From the NCBI RefSeq assembly GCF_036488675.1, contig NZ_CP133148.1:2418001-2482000 (forward strand): a stretch of DNA of 64,000 nt, written 5' to 3'. Under the pieces are notes generated by a model that had not been told where the DNA came from, ran no database searches, and worked only from the letters and a program-made list of their open reading frames with translations. Shown here in pieces: positions 48,957-57,029 of the stretch. Numbering within the stretch: the stretch's first letter is position 1; each line of letters starts with the position of its first letter. Origin of the DNA: Sinorhizobium chiapasense. Its GTDB lineage: Bacteria; Pseudomonadota; Alphaproteobacteria; Rhizobiales; Rhizobiaceae. The position numbers and the translations under genes were made by a program.

Positions 48957-49167
48957 TCACGATGATTTTGGGTCGAATCGACCCAAAATCATAAACGTGA
49001 TCGATTCTAATGAGTTAAAGCGGGATACGGGCGGAAAACCGTACTTTCCTCATCCCGCTCTAGAGCATCCCGCTTTCAAGTGGAATCACTGAAAGCGGAT
49101 AAGATGCTCTAGAATCAAAGTGCTAGAGCGTCCTTTGTGCGTTCACTTGAACGCACGGCGCTCTAGC
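48957..49167. repeat. Composite mosaic repeat between bufC and bufD
   Basis: In reverse complement the modules run X (CTAGAGCGCCGTGCGTTCAA), Y (CTAGAGCATCTTATCCGC) and Z (AGCGGGATGAGGAAAG to GATCACGTTTATGATTTTGG and the GTCGATTCGAC palindrome). The same three modules occur at 10825-11045 as Z-X-Y with few mismatches. The outer CTAG of module X supplies the TAG stop codon of bufC (49163-49165). Confidence 0.88.
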
Positions 49168-49954
49168 GGATAGCGGCAAAGGCACCGGCCTCAAGCATCA
49201 CGGCAATGGCAGTTGCGAGATCGAATTCCGGACAGCGCGCGTTTCCCGCCGCGGCAGCGCCTCCAAATGGCTCACCTGCCAGGAGGCTGCCGAGGAAGAT
49301 ATCGGCGCCCGGCGGAAGACGGCGCACCTCGACTTCGAGCATGGGCCGTGTGATCAGCGCGCTTTCCGGCGCCGTGGCTCCTATGCGGCCCACCGGCCCC
49401 TCCCCCCGATTTGCCGAAAAGATGGTCACGGCCGGATAGGCGGAGCGAACGATGCGGGTCGCCGGATGCGGCTCCAAGACGACGTCAGCGAGCTCGGCCG
49501 GCGCCACCAGGCCCAGCGCATGCGGTGGCATGACTGGCGCATCCGCCGCGTGATAGGCGTCGAGCCAGGCCCGCTCGATACGGGCGACATCGGCGAGCCA
49601 CGGCATCGACTGGGCATACTCGTAACGCTCGATGAAGGCGGGAAAGTCCCGCCCGTACTCGAAGAGAAGCGGCGACGTCGGCGGCGTCGCCCGCACGTGG
49701 AACCGAGCCATGGCGCGAAAGAAGGTTTCGCCGGTAATGCGCATCGTCGCGGGAAATGCTGCGGAAAGCGCTTCGATCAGGCTGACGGTCACGTTGTTGC
49801 GATAGACGTTGAAGCGCTTGTCGGCGGCCTTGCCCTTCGGTCCGGCAACAAGAGCGGGCGTGGCGCGGCCGGGATCGAGCAGCGGCGGCACGAAGCCTGT
49901 TGGGTAATCCAGCCCGTCGGCAAAATCGTCGGAAATGCTCTCAGCAACGCGCAT
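49163..49954 (-). CDS. bufC: DUF2063 / HvfC-BufC family protein (MNIO partner)
   Basis: A 263-residue protein required with the MNIO enzyme in bufferin-type pathways, probably by presenting the precursor. The family signature of the N-terminal helical domain is [41 protein letters not shown]; the C-terminal half has [17 protein letters not shown] and [18 protein letters not shown]. It overlaps bufB by 14 bases. Its last codons run into the edge of a mosaic repeat and the stop is part of the repeat, so the native C-terminus may have been replaced. Confidence 0.85.
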   Translation of the reverse strand: MRVAESISDDFADGLDYPTGFVPPLLDPGRATPALVAGPKGKAADKRFNVYRNNVTVSLIEALSAAFPATMRITGETFFRAMARFHVRATPPTSPLLFEYGRDFPAFIERYEYAQSMPWLADVARIERAWLDAYHAADAPVMPPHALGLVAPAELADVVLEPHPATRIVRSAYPAVTIFSANRGEGPVGRIGATAPESALITRPMLEVEVRRLPPGADIFLGSLLAGEPFGGAAAAGNARCPEFDLATAIAVMLEAGAFAAIR

Positions 49955-50870
49955 GGCTCTTCCCCTGCAGGTATGCGCCGGCGTGCCGATCGAGAATCGC
50001 TTGTGCCGCGCTCGCCTCGGCCTTCAGCACCGGCCAATCGGGAATGGCGCTGTCCCATTCAATGAGCGTCGGAAGCGGACCGCACCGGCCGATGACGATG
50101 TCGAAGAGCGTCCAAACCGCATCGGCGACCGGCCCGTCGTGGCTGTCGATCAGGAGGAGTTCGCCCTCGTCATCCCGCAGGTCGGCGTGACCGGCCAGAT
50201 GGATCTCGCCGACCTGCTCGAGCGGATAGTCCGCGAGATAGTCGAGGGCGGAAAACCCATGATTGGTCGATGAGACGAAGACATTGTTGACGTCGAGCAG
50301 CAAGCCGCAACCGGTGCGCCTGACCAGCTCGCGGATAAACGCCGTTTCGCTCATCGTCGATTCTTTGAAGAGAAGGTAGGTCGAGGGGTTCTCGAGCAGT
50401 ATCGGCCGCTGGATCGCCTCCTGCACTTCATCGATATGTTCGGCCACGCGCTGGAGCGTGGCTCCGGTATAGGGTAGCGGCAGAAGGTCGTTGTAATAGG
50501 TCGTGTCATGCGTCGACCAGGCCAGATGCTCAGAGACAAGCGCCGGCTCGTATCGCTCGATCAGTCGCGCAAAACGGCCTAGATGGGCCTTGTCGAGCGG
50601 CTGAGGCCCGCCGATCGACATGCAGACCCCGTGGAGCGACACCGGGTAGTCCTGGCGTATTCGGCTGAGCGCCGCGTGCGGCGGCCCGCCCTCGCCCATG
50701 TAGTTTTCGGCGTGAACCTCAAAGAAGCCGCGCCCGGCCGCCTGATCCTCGAGAATGGATGTGAGATGCTGGTGCTTGAAACTGGTGCCTGCCAGCCCGT
50801 CGATCCGATGCGCCGGAAAACGAGAGCCTTCCGACGCGCCACGATCCGCGTGAACTACCAATTTGGCCAT
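49941..50870 (-). CDS. bufB: MNIO (DUF692) metalloenzyme, BufB-like
   Basis: Multinuclear non-heme iron-dependent enzyme expected to oxidise cysteines of the bufferin precursor to thiooxazole-type heterocycles. It is a TIM barrel of 309 residues. Metal-ligand segments of the family are visible: [11 protein letters not shown] (53-56), [11 protein letters not shown] (His80), LVSEHLAWS (Glu114, His115), [11 protein letters not shown] (Glu160, Asn161), [11 protein letters not shown] (Asp193, Asn195), EIHLAGH (His224, His228), DSHDGPV (Asp242, His244) and LIEWDSAIP (Glu271, Asp273). It lies between bufA and bufC in the order known for bufferin operons. A hairpin stands before its start codon. Confidence 0.92.
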   Translation of the reverse strand: MAKLVVHADRGASEGSRFPAHRIDGLAGTSFKHQHLTSILEDQAAGRGFFEVHAENYMGEGGPPHAALSRIRQDYPVSLHGVCMSIGGPQPLDKAHLGRFARLIERYEPALVSEHLAWSTHDTTYYNDLLPLPYTGATLQRVAEHIDEVQEAIQRPILLENPSTYLLFKESTMSETAFIRELVRRTGCGLLLDVNNVFVSSTNHGFSALDYLADYPLEQVGEIHLAGHADLRDDEGELLLIDSHDGPVADAVWTLFDIVIGRCGPLPTLIEWDSAIPDWPVLKAEASAAQAILDRHAGAYLQGKSHARC

Positions 50871-50901
50871 CGTCGCCTCCGTTTTCCGGCGCTTGTCCAG
50901 A

Positions 50902-50945
50902 GCAATTCCGGGAAAAGTGTGGAACGGTTTTCCGTCCGGAATTGC
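50902..50945 (-). promoter_or_regulatory. Intercistronic hairpin between bufA and bufB
   Basis: GCAATTCCGG (50902-50911) pairs perfectly with CCGGAATTGC (50936-50945), and the inner GGAAAA / TTTTCC extends the stem. It fills half of the 92-base gap between the bufA stop and the bufB start. It is itself a recurring rhizobial palindrome, and could protect or end the bufA transcript so that precursor is made in excess over enzyme. Confidence 0.65.
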
Positions 50946-50962
50946 GTAGTTTCAAAGCTGAC

Positions 50963-51286
50963 TTACGAGGGAAGATCGCGCGACAGCGCTTCCGGCGAGC
51001 CCTTGCGGCCCTCCGGCAGTTCCATCGTCGTGCAGGTGCCGCCGTCGACGAATTTCCAGGCATTGCCCTGATAGTCGACGGTCGAGGTTGCCTGGCAGGT
51101 CGTGCCCGGGCCGGCCGCGCAATCGTTCTGGCCCTTCAGCGCGACGCCGAAGCACTTCTCCTTGCCGGCATCCATTGCGGCCTTGACCTCGGCCTCCGAA
51201 AGCGGCGCGGCGATCGCGAACGACGACACCGCGGCGGCGACCGCACTCGCCAGCATGGCCGCACTGATTGTGGATTTCGTAGACAT
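50963..51286 (-). CDS. bufA: Bufferin-type RiPP precursor (DUF2282, BufA1-like)
   Basis: A 107-residue exported precursor. A signal peptide ([20 protein letters not shown], then SSFAIA) is followed by an ~80-residue core with exactly four Cys at 45, 56, 64 and 85, in the contexts [26 protein letters not shown] and GGTCTTM. This is the DUF2282 signature. In studied bufferins the two central Cys become thiooxazoles that bind copper and the outer two form a disulfide; that this holds here is inferred from family. The N-terminal signal peptide acts as leader. Start at ATG 51286 with GGAG eight bases upstream. Divergent from the sigma factor gene. Confidence 0.9.
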   Translation of the reverse strand: MSTKSTISAAMLASAVAAAVSSFAIAAPLSEAEVKAAMDAGKEKCFGVALKGQNDCAAGPGTTCQATSTVDYQGNAWKFVDGGTCTTMELPEGRKGSPEALSRDLPS

Positions 51287-51342
51287 GATTTCGTCTCCGT
51301 GTTGGTTTTCCTCATGTGCCGCCTCTGGCACACAGAGGCTCG

Positions 51343-51369
51343 TTCGCCGCCAACGGGAGATATGTTACA
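51343..51369 (-). promoter_or_regulatory. Candidate ECF-sigma promoter of bufA
   Basis: On the minus strand TGTAAC (51369-51364) is followed, 17 bases on, by CGAA (51346-51343). It lies about 57 bases before the bufA ATG. The element matches that before the sigma gene (TGTAAC-N16-CGAA) and, as I recall, resembles the SigF promoter consensus of Caulobacter. Confidence 0.6.
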
Positions 51370-51499
51370 TTCGGCGTATACACGCTTTCGTGAGCCCGCA
51401 GTCGCTGCCGGATCACGATGCGGCGAGGAAGAGGATGCGGGCGGAATACTGCTTTACACTCTTGGTCGTCCCATTTTAGCGAAAGATTGATAGCCGAGA

Positions 51500-51525
51500 T
51501 GTAACAAGCGGCGAGGACGAGCGAA
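51500..51525 (+). promoter_or_regulatory. Candidate autoregulatory promoter of the ECF sigma gene
   Basis: TGTAAC (51500-51505), 16 bases, CGAA (51522-51525). It is very close to the proposed start codon, so the transcript would have a very short leader, or the start codon is the next in-frame GTG at 51551. Confidence 0.6.
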
Positions 51526-51541
51526 TTGGGAGGAGTGGCAC

Positions 51542-52075
51542 GTGGATGGCGTGGATGACAGGGACCTCGCCCAGCTTTTCCATGCGGCGCTCGATGGCGA
51601 CGAGCGGGCGTATTGCGACTTCCTGCACGAGGCCGCCCGCCTCGTTCGCGCGTGGGCGCGCCGCAGGGCGTTCGGCGGTCCAGATCCGGAAGACATCGTT
51701 CAGGAAACGCTGCTGGCCATCCATGTGAAGCGCCACACGTGGCGCAGCGACGGCCCGGTGGCTCCATGGCTCTACGCGATTGCGAAGCACAAGCTGGTCG
51801 ATGCCTTGCGACGGCAGGGTCGCCATCCCCGCGTCGGGATCAGCGAGGTGGAAGACCGGCTTGCTGCCGAGGAAACGGAAACGGTCAGGGATTGGGAAAT
51901 CGGCCGTGCGCTCGAAACGCTCACCCCCGGCCAGCGCTTGGTGGTGACGGCAATATCGGTCGAGGGGCGCACGATAGCGGAGGCGGCCAGGAGCCTCGAC
52001 ATGAACGAAACCGCAGTTCGCGTCGCGCTTCATCGCGGCCTCGCTGCCATTGCCCGGCGATTTGGACGAGATTGA
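51542..52075 (+). CDS. sigF: ECF sigma factor (SigF-like) controlling the bufferin operon
   Basis: A 177-residue extracytoplasmic-function sigma factor. Region 2 includes DPEDIVQETLLAIHVKRHTWRSDGPVAPWLYAIAKHKLVDALR (-10 recognition); region 4 is LTPGQRLVVTAISVEGRTIAEAARSLDMNETAVRVALHRGLAAIA (-35 recognition). It is followed one base after its stop by a six-helix anti-sigma gene, and faces a bufferin operon, the arrangement known for SigF-NrsF in Caulobacter. GTG at 51542 after GGGAGGAG is the likely start, with GTG 51551 as alternative. Confidence 0.88.
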   Translation: MDGVDDRDLAQLFHAALDGDERAYCDFLHEAARLVRAWARRRAFGGPDPEDIVQETLLAIHVKRHTWRSDGPVAPWLYAIAKHKLVDALRRQGRHPRVGISEVEDRLAAEETETVRDWEIGRALETLTPGQRLVVTAISVEGRTIAEAARSLDMNETAVRVALHRGLAAIARRFGRD

Positions 52076-52076
52076 A

Positions 52077-52715
52077 ATGGAGACACACGAACTCATCAAG
52101 GCCCTTGCTGCGGACAGCCGGCGAACCGGCGTGCCGATGAACACCGCCTGGCGGGGCGCGGTCGTCGTTGCCGTCATCATCGCCGCAACGGTCTTCTCCG
52201 TCCTGCTTGGCGCCCGACCGGATATCGCCATCGCTGCGCAGACGGTCCGTTTTCTCTTCAAGTTCGTCGTGACGATTGCCCTTGCCGCAAGCGCCTTCTT
52301 CGTGCTGCGAATGCTGTCGCGTCCGGAGATCGACACGCGCGGATTGCTGCCCTATATCGGCATCGCTCCGGCGCTCATCCTGGCAGGGGTCGCGCTCGAA
52401 CTCATCGTCGCACCAGCCGACACGTGGTCGAGTAGACTTGTCGGAACGAACAGCCTGGTTTGCCTGACCTTCATTCCGCTGATCGGGATTGGCCCGCTCG
52501 CGCTGCTTCTGCTCGCGCTGCGCCACGGCGCCCCGTCCCATCCGACCCTCGCCGGCGCGATCGCAGGGCTTGCAGCGGGCGGCATCGCCGCGACCTTCTA
52601 TGCCTCCCATTGCACGGACGATTCACCTCTGTTCGTCGCCACCTGGTACACGATCGCTATCGCGATACTGGCATTCGTCGGTGCACTGAGCGGCCGCTAC
52701 GTCGCCCGCTGGTGA
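52077..52715 (+). CDS. nrsF: NrsF-type membrane anti-sigma factor (DUF1109)
   Basis: A 212-residue protein with a short cytoplasmic N-terminus (METHELIKALAADSRRTGVP) and six membrane helices (for example AVVVAVIIAATVFSVLLGA, FVVTIALAASAFFVLRML, LALLLLALRHG). This is the DUF1109/NrsF topology. The protein holds its sigma factor at the membrane and releases it on heavy-metal or oxidant stress; two Cys (SLVCLTF, ASHCTDD) could be the sensing residues. It begins just after the sigma gene stop and is surely co-translated. It is convergent with the DUF983 gene. Confidence 0.9.
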   Translation: METHELIKALAADSRRTGVPMNTAWRGAVVVAVIIAATVFSVLLGARPDIAIAAQTVRFLFKFVVTIALAASAFFVLRMLSRPEIDTRGLLPYIGIAPALILAGVALELIVAPADTWSSRLVGTNSLVCLTFIPLIGIGPLALLLLALRHGAPSHPTLAGAIAGLAAGGIAATFYASHCTDDSPLFVATWYTIAIAILAFVGALSGRYVARW

Positions 52716-52725
52716 CGCGTCGCTA

Positions 52726-53151
52726 TCAAGAGGTCACGCTCGCCTTCGGCCCTTCCGGCGCCTGCGGCAGGGCCTTGCGCACGACCTTGCCCTCTCCCGC
52801 CTTGTAGAAGAACTGGCTTGCGACCAGCCAGCCCTTCAGCGGCCTAAGCGGCGGAATGCAGGTGAGCAGCATGAAGGGCCCAGTCGTCAGCAGATGCACC
52901 CACAGCGGCGCAGCATACTGCACCTCCAGCCAGACGCCGAGGAAGACGCTTGGCACACAGGCGAAGCAGATAACGAAAAACGCGGGACCGTCGGCCGGAT
53001 CGGCGAAGGAGTAATCTAGCCCGCAAACCTCGCATTCCCGGCGGAGCTTCAGGAAGCCTTCGAACAGATGCCCTTGGCCGCAACGCGGGCAGCGGCCACG
53101 CAGGCCCGTCTGCAACGGCGGAAGGGCCGGCCAATCTTCGTGTGAAGACAT
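52726..53151 (-). CDS. DUF983 family protein
   Basis: A 141-residue protein with an N-terminal zinc-ribbon-like part (GLRGRCPRCGQGHLFEGFLKLRRECEVCGLDY; CPRC and CEVC pairs) and two membrane helices (FFVICFACVPSVFLGVWLEV, LWVHLLTTGPFMLLTC). This is the DUF983 signature, common in Alphaproteobacteria and often near oxidase or heme genes. Its function is unknown. The ATG is weakly preceded by GGAAAG. Convergent with nrsF by ten bases. Confidence 0.9.
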   Translation of the reverse strand: MSSHEDWPALPPLQTGLRGRCPRCGQGHLFEGFLKLRRECEVCGLDYSFADPADGPAFFVICFACVPSVFLGVWLEVQYAAPLWVHLLTTGPFMLLTCIPPLRPLKGWLVASQFFYKAGEGKVVRKALPQAPEGPKASVTS

Positions 53152-53354
53152 TGTCTTTCCTTTCCAGGGTTTCGTCGGCGGCGAGCGCAGCTGCGCAACT
53201 CAAATGCGAGACGCGCTCGTTCGGCGCCGACATGCCGGATCGCCTGCGGGCAATCCTCGCCGCGCCGGCTTCTGGAGGAGAAAGCCATACAAAGCATACA
53301 TTGTCAAATTATTGTATGCATAATGCCTGCGACAATTGCGCCGGCAGCACCGCA

Positions 53355-53512
53355 CCGCGCGTTCAAATGAACGCGCAAAGGACGCTCCACTTGAAAGCAG
53401 GATGCTTTACAGCGCCGTGCGTCCTTCAGGACGCACAAAGGACGCTGTAAGTCTTTGATTCTACCCATCATGCTTTCCGAAAATCGATTCCGATTTTCGG
53501 GCCGATGCGCTA
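53355..53512. repeat. RIME-like mosaic with two X copies and a CCGAAAATCG hairpin
   Basis: GCACCGCGCGTTCAAATGAACGCGCAAAGGACGCT is a first X-like module, ACAGCGCCGTGCGTCCTTCAGGACGCACAAAGGACGCTGTAA a second, then CCGAAAATCG-N4-CGATTTTCGG (53477-53500). It ends at CGCTAG, whose CTA (53510-53512) is the stop codon of the MocR gene. Confidence 0.8.
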
Positions 53513-54907
53513 GACGACGAAGTTTATCGCAGCCGGCGATTGTACGAGCAGATCGGCGATGATGGCGAGGCTGCGCTCAAGCTCCACGCGCGTTTCCGCC
53601 GCGCCGAGTCCCAGCCGCACCGCCTCCGGCGGATTGGCAAGCGCAAACGCGTCGCTCGTGACGATACTGATCCCGGCCGTACGCAGACGGGCAGTGAACT
53701 CACCGCGTGTCCACCCGGGAGGCAGCGTAAGCCAAAGATGAAAAGCCTCAGGATTGGTAAGGACGCGATCGGCCGGCAGGATCCCGGCCGCGATCCGTTG
53801 GCGCCGTCCAGCCTCGGCACGAATGGCGGCAAGCACAGCACCCGCCGTTCCATCCTCGATCCAACGCGTGGCGATCGCCGCCGAAAGCGGCGAGGCCATG
53901 CCGGCGGTCGCGCGGATCGCGCCCTCGAGGCGAACGGAACTCACGACATCCGGAACGACGAGATAGGCGATGCGGAGCGCCGGCGAAAGGCACTTGGCAA
54001 CCCCAGCCACGTAATAGACAAGGTCGGGAGCCAGCGCGGCAAGCGGCGGTACCGGGCTTGTCGGCAATGCGCCATAGGCATCGTCCTCGATGATCGCAAC
54101 ACCATGCCTGCGGGCGATTGCGACGACCGCCTCCCTGCGCTTGAGCGACAGCGTCGCCGTCGTCGGATTATGAAGCGTCGGGTTGCAGTAAAGCGCCTTC
54201 GGCCGATGCTTGACGCAGGCGGCCTCGAATGCCTCGGGCAACAACCCCTGTTCGTCCACCGCAACGGCAGCAAGGCCTATGCCGAGATGGGCCGCGAGCG
54301 ACCGCAGTCCCGGATAGGTCAGCGCCTCGGCGCAGATCACGTCGCCGCGCGCGGCAAGCATGCTGACCGTGGCAAGCAGCGCCCCTTGCGCACCGGGGCA
54401 GACGAGCAGGCGCTCCGCCGCCACCTCGCCGAGCCTCGGCCGCAGCCAGGCCGCCCCCGCCGTTTTGTCCGGCAGCGCGCCACCGACCGCCTGGTAGCGC
54501 ATCAGGAGGTCCAATCCCCGCTCGTTCTCAAGGGCGTCGATACCACCCCACATCCGGGCGATAAGTTCCGGATCGTCGAAGAGCGGCGGCAGGTTCATGC
54601 TCATGTCGACGAGCCCGCCGCCGGATGATCGGCCGCCATTCTTTCGTCGCGCCTTGACATAGGTGCCCTGCCCGACGCGGCCCTCGATCAGCCCCCGTGC
54701 CCGCGCCTCGTTATAGGCACGGCTGACGGTGGTGAAATCGATGCCGAGCGCGCCCGCAAGCGCCCGCTGCGGCGGCAGGCGCGTTCCCTCCTTGAGCCCG
54801 CCGGTCGCGATATCCGCCGCCAACGCATCCGCGATCGCCAGATAAAGCGGCCCGGCTTCCCGACTCAGCGCCGGCACCCAGGAAAAGCCCGCGTGATCCT
54901 TGTCCAT
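53510..54907 (-). CDS. MocR-family regulator (GntR HTH plus aminotransferase domain)
   Basis: A 465-residue regulator. The GntR winged helix is PLYLAIADALAADIATGGLKEGTRLPPQRALAGALGIDFTTVSRAYNEARARGLIEGRVGQGTYV; after a linker comes a fold-type I aminotransferase domain with LVCPGAQGALLATVSML, CNPTLHNPTTAT, IIEDDAYGALP and VAGVAKCLSPALRIAYLV, where the Lys in GVAKCL would bind PLP. Such proteins sense PLP or an amine and often activate neighbouring genes. ATG at 54907 is my choice; ATG 54916 is also possible. Its stop codon is formed by the border of a repeat. Candidate operator just upstream. Confidence 0.9.
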   Translation of the reverse strand: MDKDHAGFSWVPALSREAGPLYLAIADALAADIATGGLKEGTRLPPQRALAGALGIDFTTVSRAYNEARARGLIEGRVGQGTYVKARRKNGGRSSGGGLVDMSMNLPPLFDDPELIARMWGGIDALENERGLDLLMRYQAVGGALPDKTAGAAWLRPRLGEVAAERLLVCPGAQGALLATVSMLAARGDVICAEALTYPGLRSLAAHLGIGLAAVAVDEQGLLPEAFEAACVKHRPKALYCNPTLHNPTTATLSLKRREAVVAIARRHGVAIIEDDAYGALPTSPVPPLAALAPDLVYYVAGVAKCLSPALRIAYLVVPDVVSSVRLEGAIRATAGMASPLSAAIATRWIEDGTAGAVLAAIRAEAGRRQRIAAGILPADRVLTNPEAFHLWLTLPPGWTRGEFTARLRTAGISIVTSDAFALANPPEAVRLGLGAAETRVELERSLAIIADLLVQSPAAINFVV

Positions 54908-54933
54908 CGACAACATCCCGTTTTGCACAATGT

Positions 54934-54960
54934 ATGGATATTGCATGGATCTGGTATCCA
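54934..54960. promoter_or_regulatory. MocR operator candidate: three half-sites
   Basis: ATGGAT at 54934 and 54945 form a direct repeat 11 bases apart; an inverted ATCCA follows at 54956, again about 11 bases on. Direct repeats plus an inverted half-site spaced by one helical turn are the reported operator form of MocR regulators. Confidence 0.55.
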
Positions 54961-55049
54961 GCGCAAGTGCGGCGGCCAAGCTTCGAACGGAGCGGGACGC
55001 CAGCCATTCGGCGGCGCCATCCTACTGCGGCGACGTCTAGTGGGGGCCA

Positions 55050-57029
55050 TCAACGGTGGCCCATGACATCCTTCATCATCACCGGTACGACAGTCGTCGC
55101 ACCGAAAACACTAAGGTGGTGTTCGTCGGAGTAGAGCGGAATACCGTCCTTCGCGACCATGCAAGCGGGCCTGCACAGCCACGGAACGGCACTGACTCGC
55201 TGCACGCCAGCATCCTTGTCCGCGATTTCAAGCACCCGGTTGACACGCGCGTTACGTGCCTCGACCACGGCCCGGGTCGGCACAGGCGGTAAGGCGGCAT
55301 CGATAAAGTGGTTGAGTCCGAGAACGCGAGGAACGGACCAGCCGATATCCGGGATATCATCAACAATGATGACCCTACGGCCCGTGCTGCGGATCGCTCG
55401 CACAGTCTTAAGCAACGCGCTCTCGAAGATATAGTCCTGCGGGAGGCCGTTTACTCCGCCGCCTTTACGGACAAGCTGCCCCGGCGCCCCTTCACCGGCG
55501 GGGTCGCTGTTGACCACTCGCGACCAGCGCGCACTGAGGACGACCACGGGCGCGTCGCGGACCTTCCGGAGCATCGACATGACCGCGGCGTTGAAGTCGG
55601 AGCAATCGTGGTCCGGCCCTTTGCCCAGCCGTTCCACGCCAAGAAGTGGCGGGCACCCGCCCTTGAACGCAACCGCGCCCTGTTCGTTGTTCTTCTCGAG
55701 CAAAACGTCGAGGCCGGACATGATTGCTCCGGCATGGGAATCCCCCCAGAGCAGAATGCTGTTCTTGCCGCTTGCGCGACCGGCCTCGGCCTCCGCCCCG
55801 ATGCGGCACAGGCCCTCCTGCGGCGTCTTGCCGCTACAGCGATCGCGTTGCCCGTCGATGTCGTAGGTGCCGGAATAGGCCAGTTGCGCATCGCGCGAGA
55901 GACGCCCCGGGAACCCTTCCCACACATTCACTGTGGCCGCCACGAGCGCTACGGCTGCAATGGCGGCCGAAGAAGAGGCAAGAATGAAGTAGCGCGTAAA
56001 TCCGCTCGGCGCCCGCCGTCGGAACGGCGTTTCGATGAAACGCCAACTCGCGTAGGCGCAGGCAAGTGACAAGGTGATGGCGATCAGCATCTGTTGCGGC
56101 GTAATTTCCCCCGTGCCGCCCACCAGTTTGAAATAAACGATGATCGGCCAGTGCCAGAGATAAAGCGAATAGGAGATCAGCCCGATCGCCACCGGTATCG
56201 AAGCGGACAGCATCCGGCCGACGGCCGTTATCCTCTGCTCGCCCGACCACAGCAGCGCCAGGGCGCCGAAAGAGGGTAACACCGCGCTGAGTCCCGGTAG
56301 CGGCGTTGTATTATCAAAGGAAGCGACCGCTGCCAGTATTGCGCCAAGCCCCAGCAGCGACACCGCCTGGGCAAGCCTTGCACTGCGACAGGGCGGAAAG
56401 GCGCCGACGGCAAGGAGCACGCCAAGACCAAGCTCCCAGGCCCGGGTGGGTGCGAGGTAGAAGTTCGCCCGCGCGTAAGCGCCGCTTGCCCAGACGGAAA
56501 GCAGGAACGACGCGAGACACAAGCCGGCGAATGCCCGGATCATGGCCCGCCGCGGCAACCGGAAAAACCACCACAGGACCAGGGGAAAGACGATGTAGAA
56601 CTGCTCCTCGACGCCCAAGGACCAGGTGTGAAGCAGCGGCTCCAGGTCCGCTTCAGGGGCGTAATAGTCCGCATCGGCATGCCAGAACCAGATGTTGGAC
56701 GAGAAGAACATCGCCGCCAGCGCGGACCGCGCCAACCCGACAAACATGTCCGGCAGCAGCAGCAGTGCCCCCGCAACCAGGCAGGCAGCAATCGCGAAGA
56801 AAAGCGCCGGCAATATTCGACGCGCTCGCCGCTCATAGAATGAGATCAGCGAGAAGCGCCCTGCTGCAAGCTCACGATGGAGAATTCCGGCAATAAGGAA
56901 ACCCGAAACGACAAAGAATACGTCTACGCCAACCAACCCACCGGAAAAACCAGGAACTCCAGCATGGCAGAATACAACCGACGTCACGGCGATGGCTCGC
57001 ACGCCGTCAATATCCCTGCGGTATTCCAC
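55050..57029 (-). CDS. OafA/YrhL-type acyltransferase with SGNH domain (second copy)
   Basis: A 659-residue membrane acyltransferase. N-terminal half: EYRRDIDGVRAIAVTSVVFCHAGVPGFSGGLVGVDVFFVVSGFLI, the FYERRARRILPALFF basic motif and TWSLGVEEQFYIVFPLVLWW; about ten helices. C-terminal SGNH: ILLWGDSHAGAIMSGL (nucleophile Ser) and a late DEHHLSVFGA with Asp-x-x-His. Predicted to O-acylate a surface polysaccharide or lipid A-linked sugar. GTG start at 57029 with GGGGG eight bases before. Architecture is like the gene at 285-2351 but the sequences are clearly diverged, so they probably have different substrates. Confidence 0.9.
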   Translation of the reverse strand: MEYRRDIDGVRAIAVTSVVFCHAGVPGFSGGLVGVDVFFVVSGFLIAGILHRELAAGRFSLISFYERRARRILPALFFAIAACLVAGALLLLPDMFVGLARSALAAMFFSSNIWFWHADADYYAPEADLEPLLHTWSLGVEEQFYIVFPLVLWWFFRLPRRAMIRAFAGLCLASFLLSVWASGAYARANFYLAPTRAWELGLGVLLAVGAFPPCRSARLAQAVSLLGLGAILAAVASFDNTTPLPGLSAVLPSFGALALLWSGEQRITAVGRMLSASIPVAIGLISYSLYLWHWPIIVYFKLVGGTGEITPQQMLIAITLSLACAYASWRFIETPFRRRAPSGFTRYFILASSSAAIAAVALVAATVNVWEGFPGRLSRDAQLAYSGTYDIDGQRDRCSGKTPQEGLCRIGAEAEAGRASGKNSILLWGDSHAGAIMSGLDVLLEKNNEQGAVAFKGGCPPLLGVERLGKGPDHDCSDFNAAVMSMLRKVRDAPVVVLSARWSRVVNSDPAGEGAPGQLVRKGGGVNGLPQDYIFESALLKTVRAIRSTGRRVIIVDDIPDIGWSVPRVLGLNHFIDAALPPVPTRAVVEARNARVNRVLEIADKDAGVQRVSAVPWLCRPACMVAKDGIPLYSDEHHLSVFGATTVVPVMMKDVMGHR

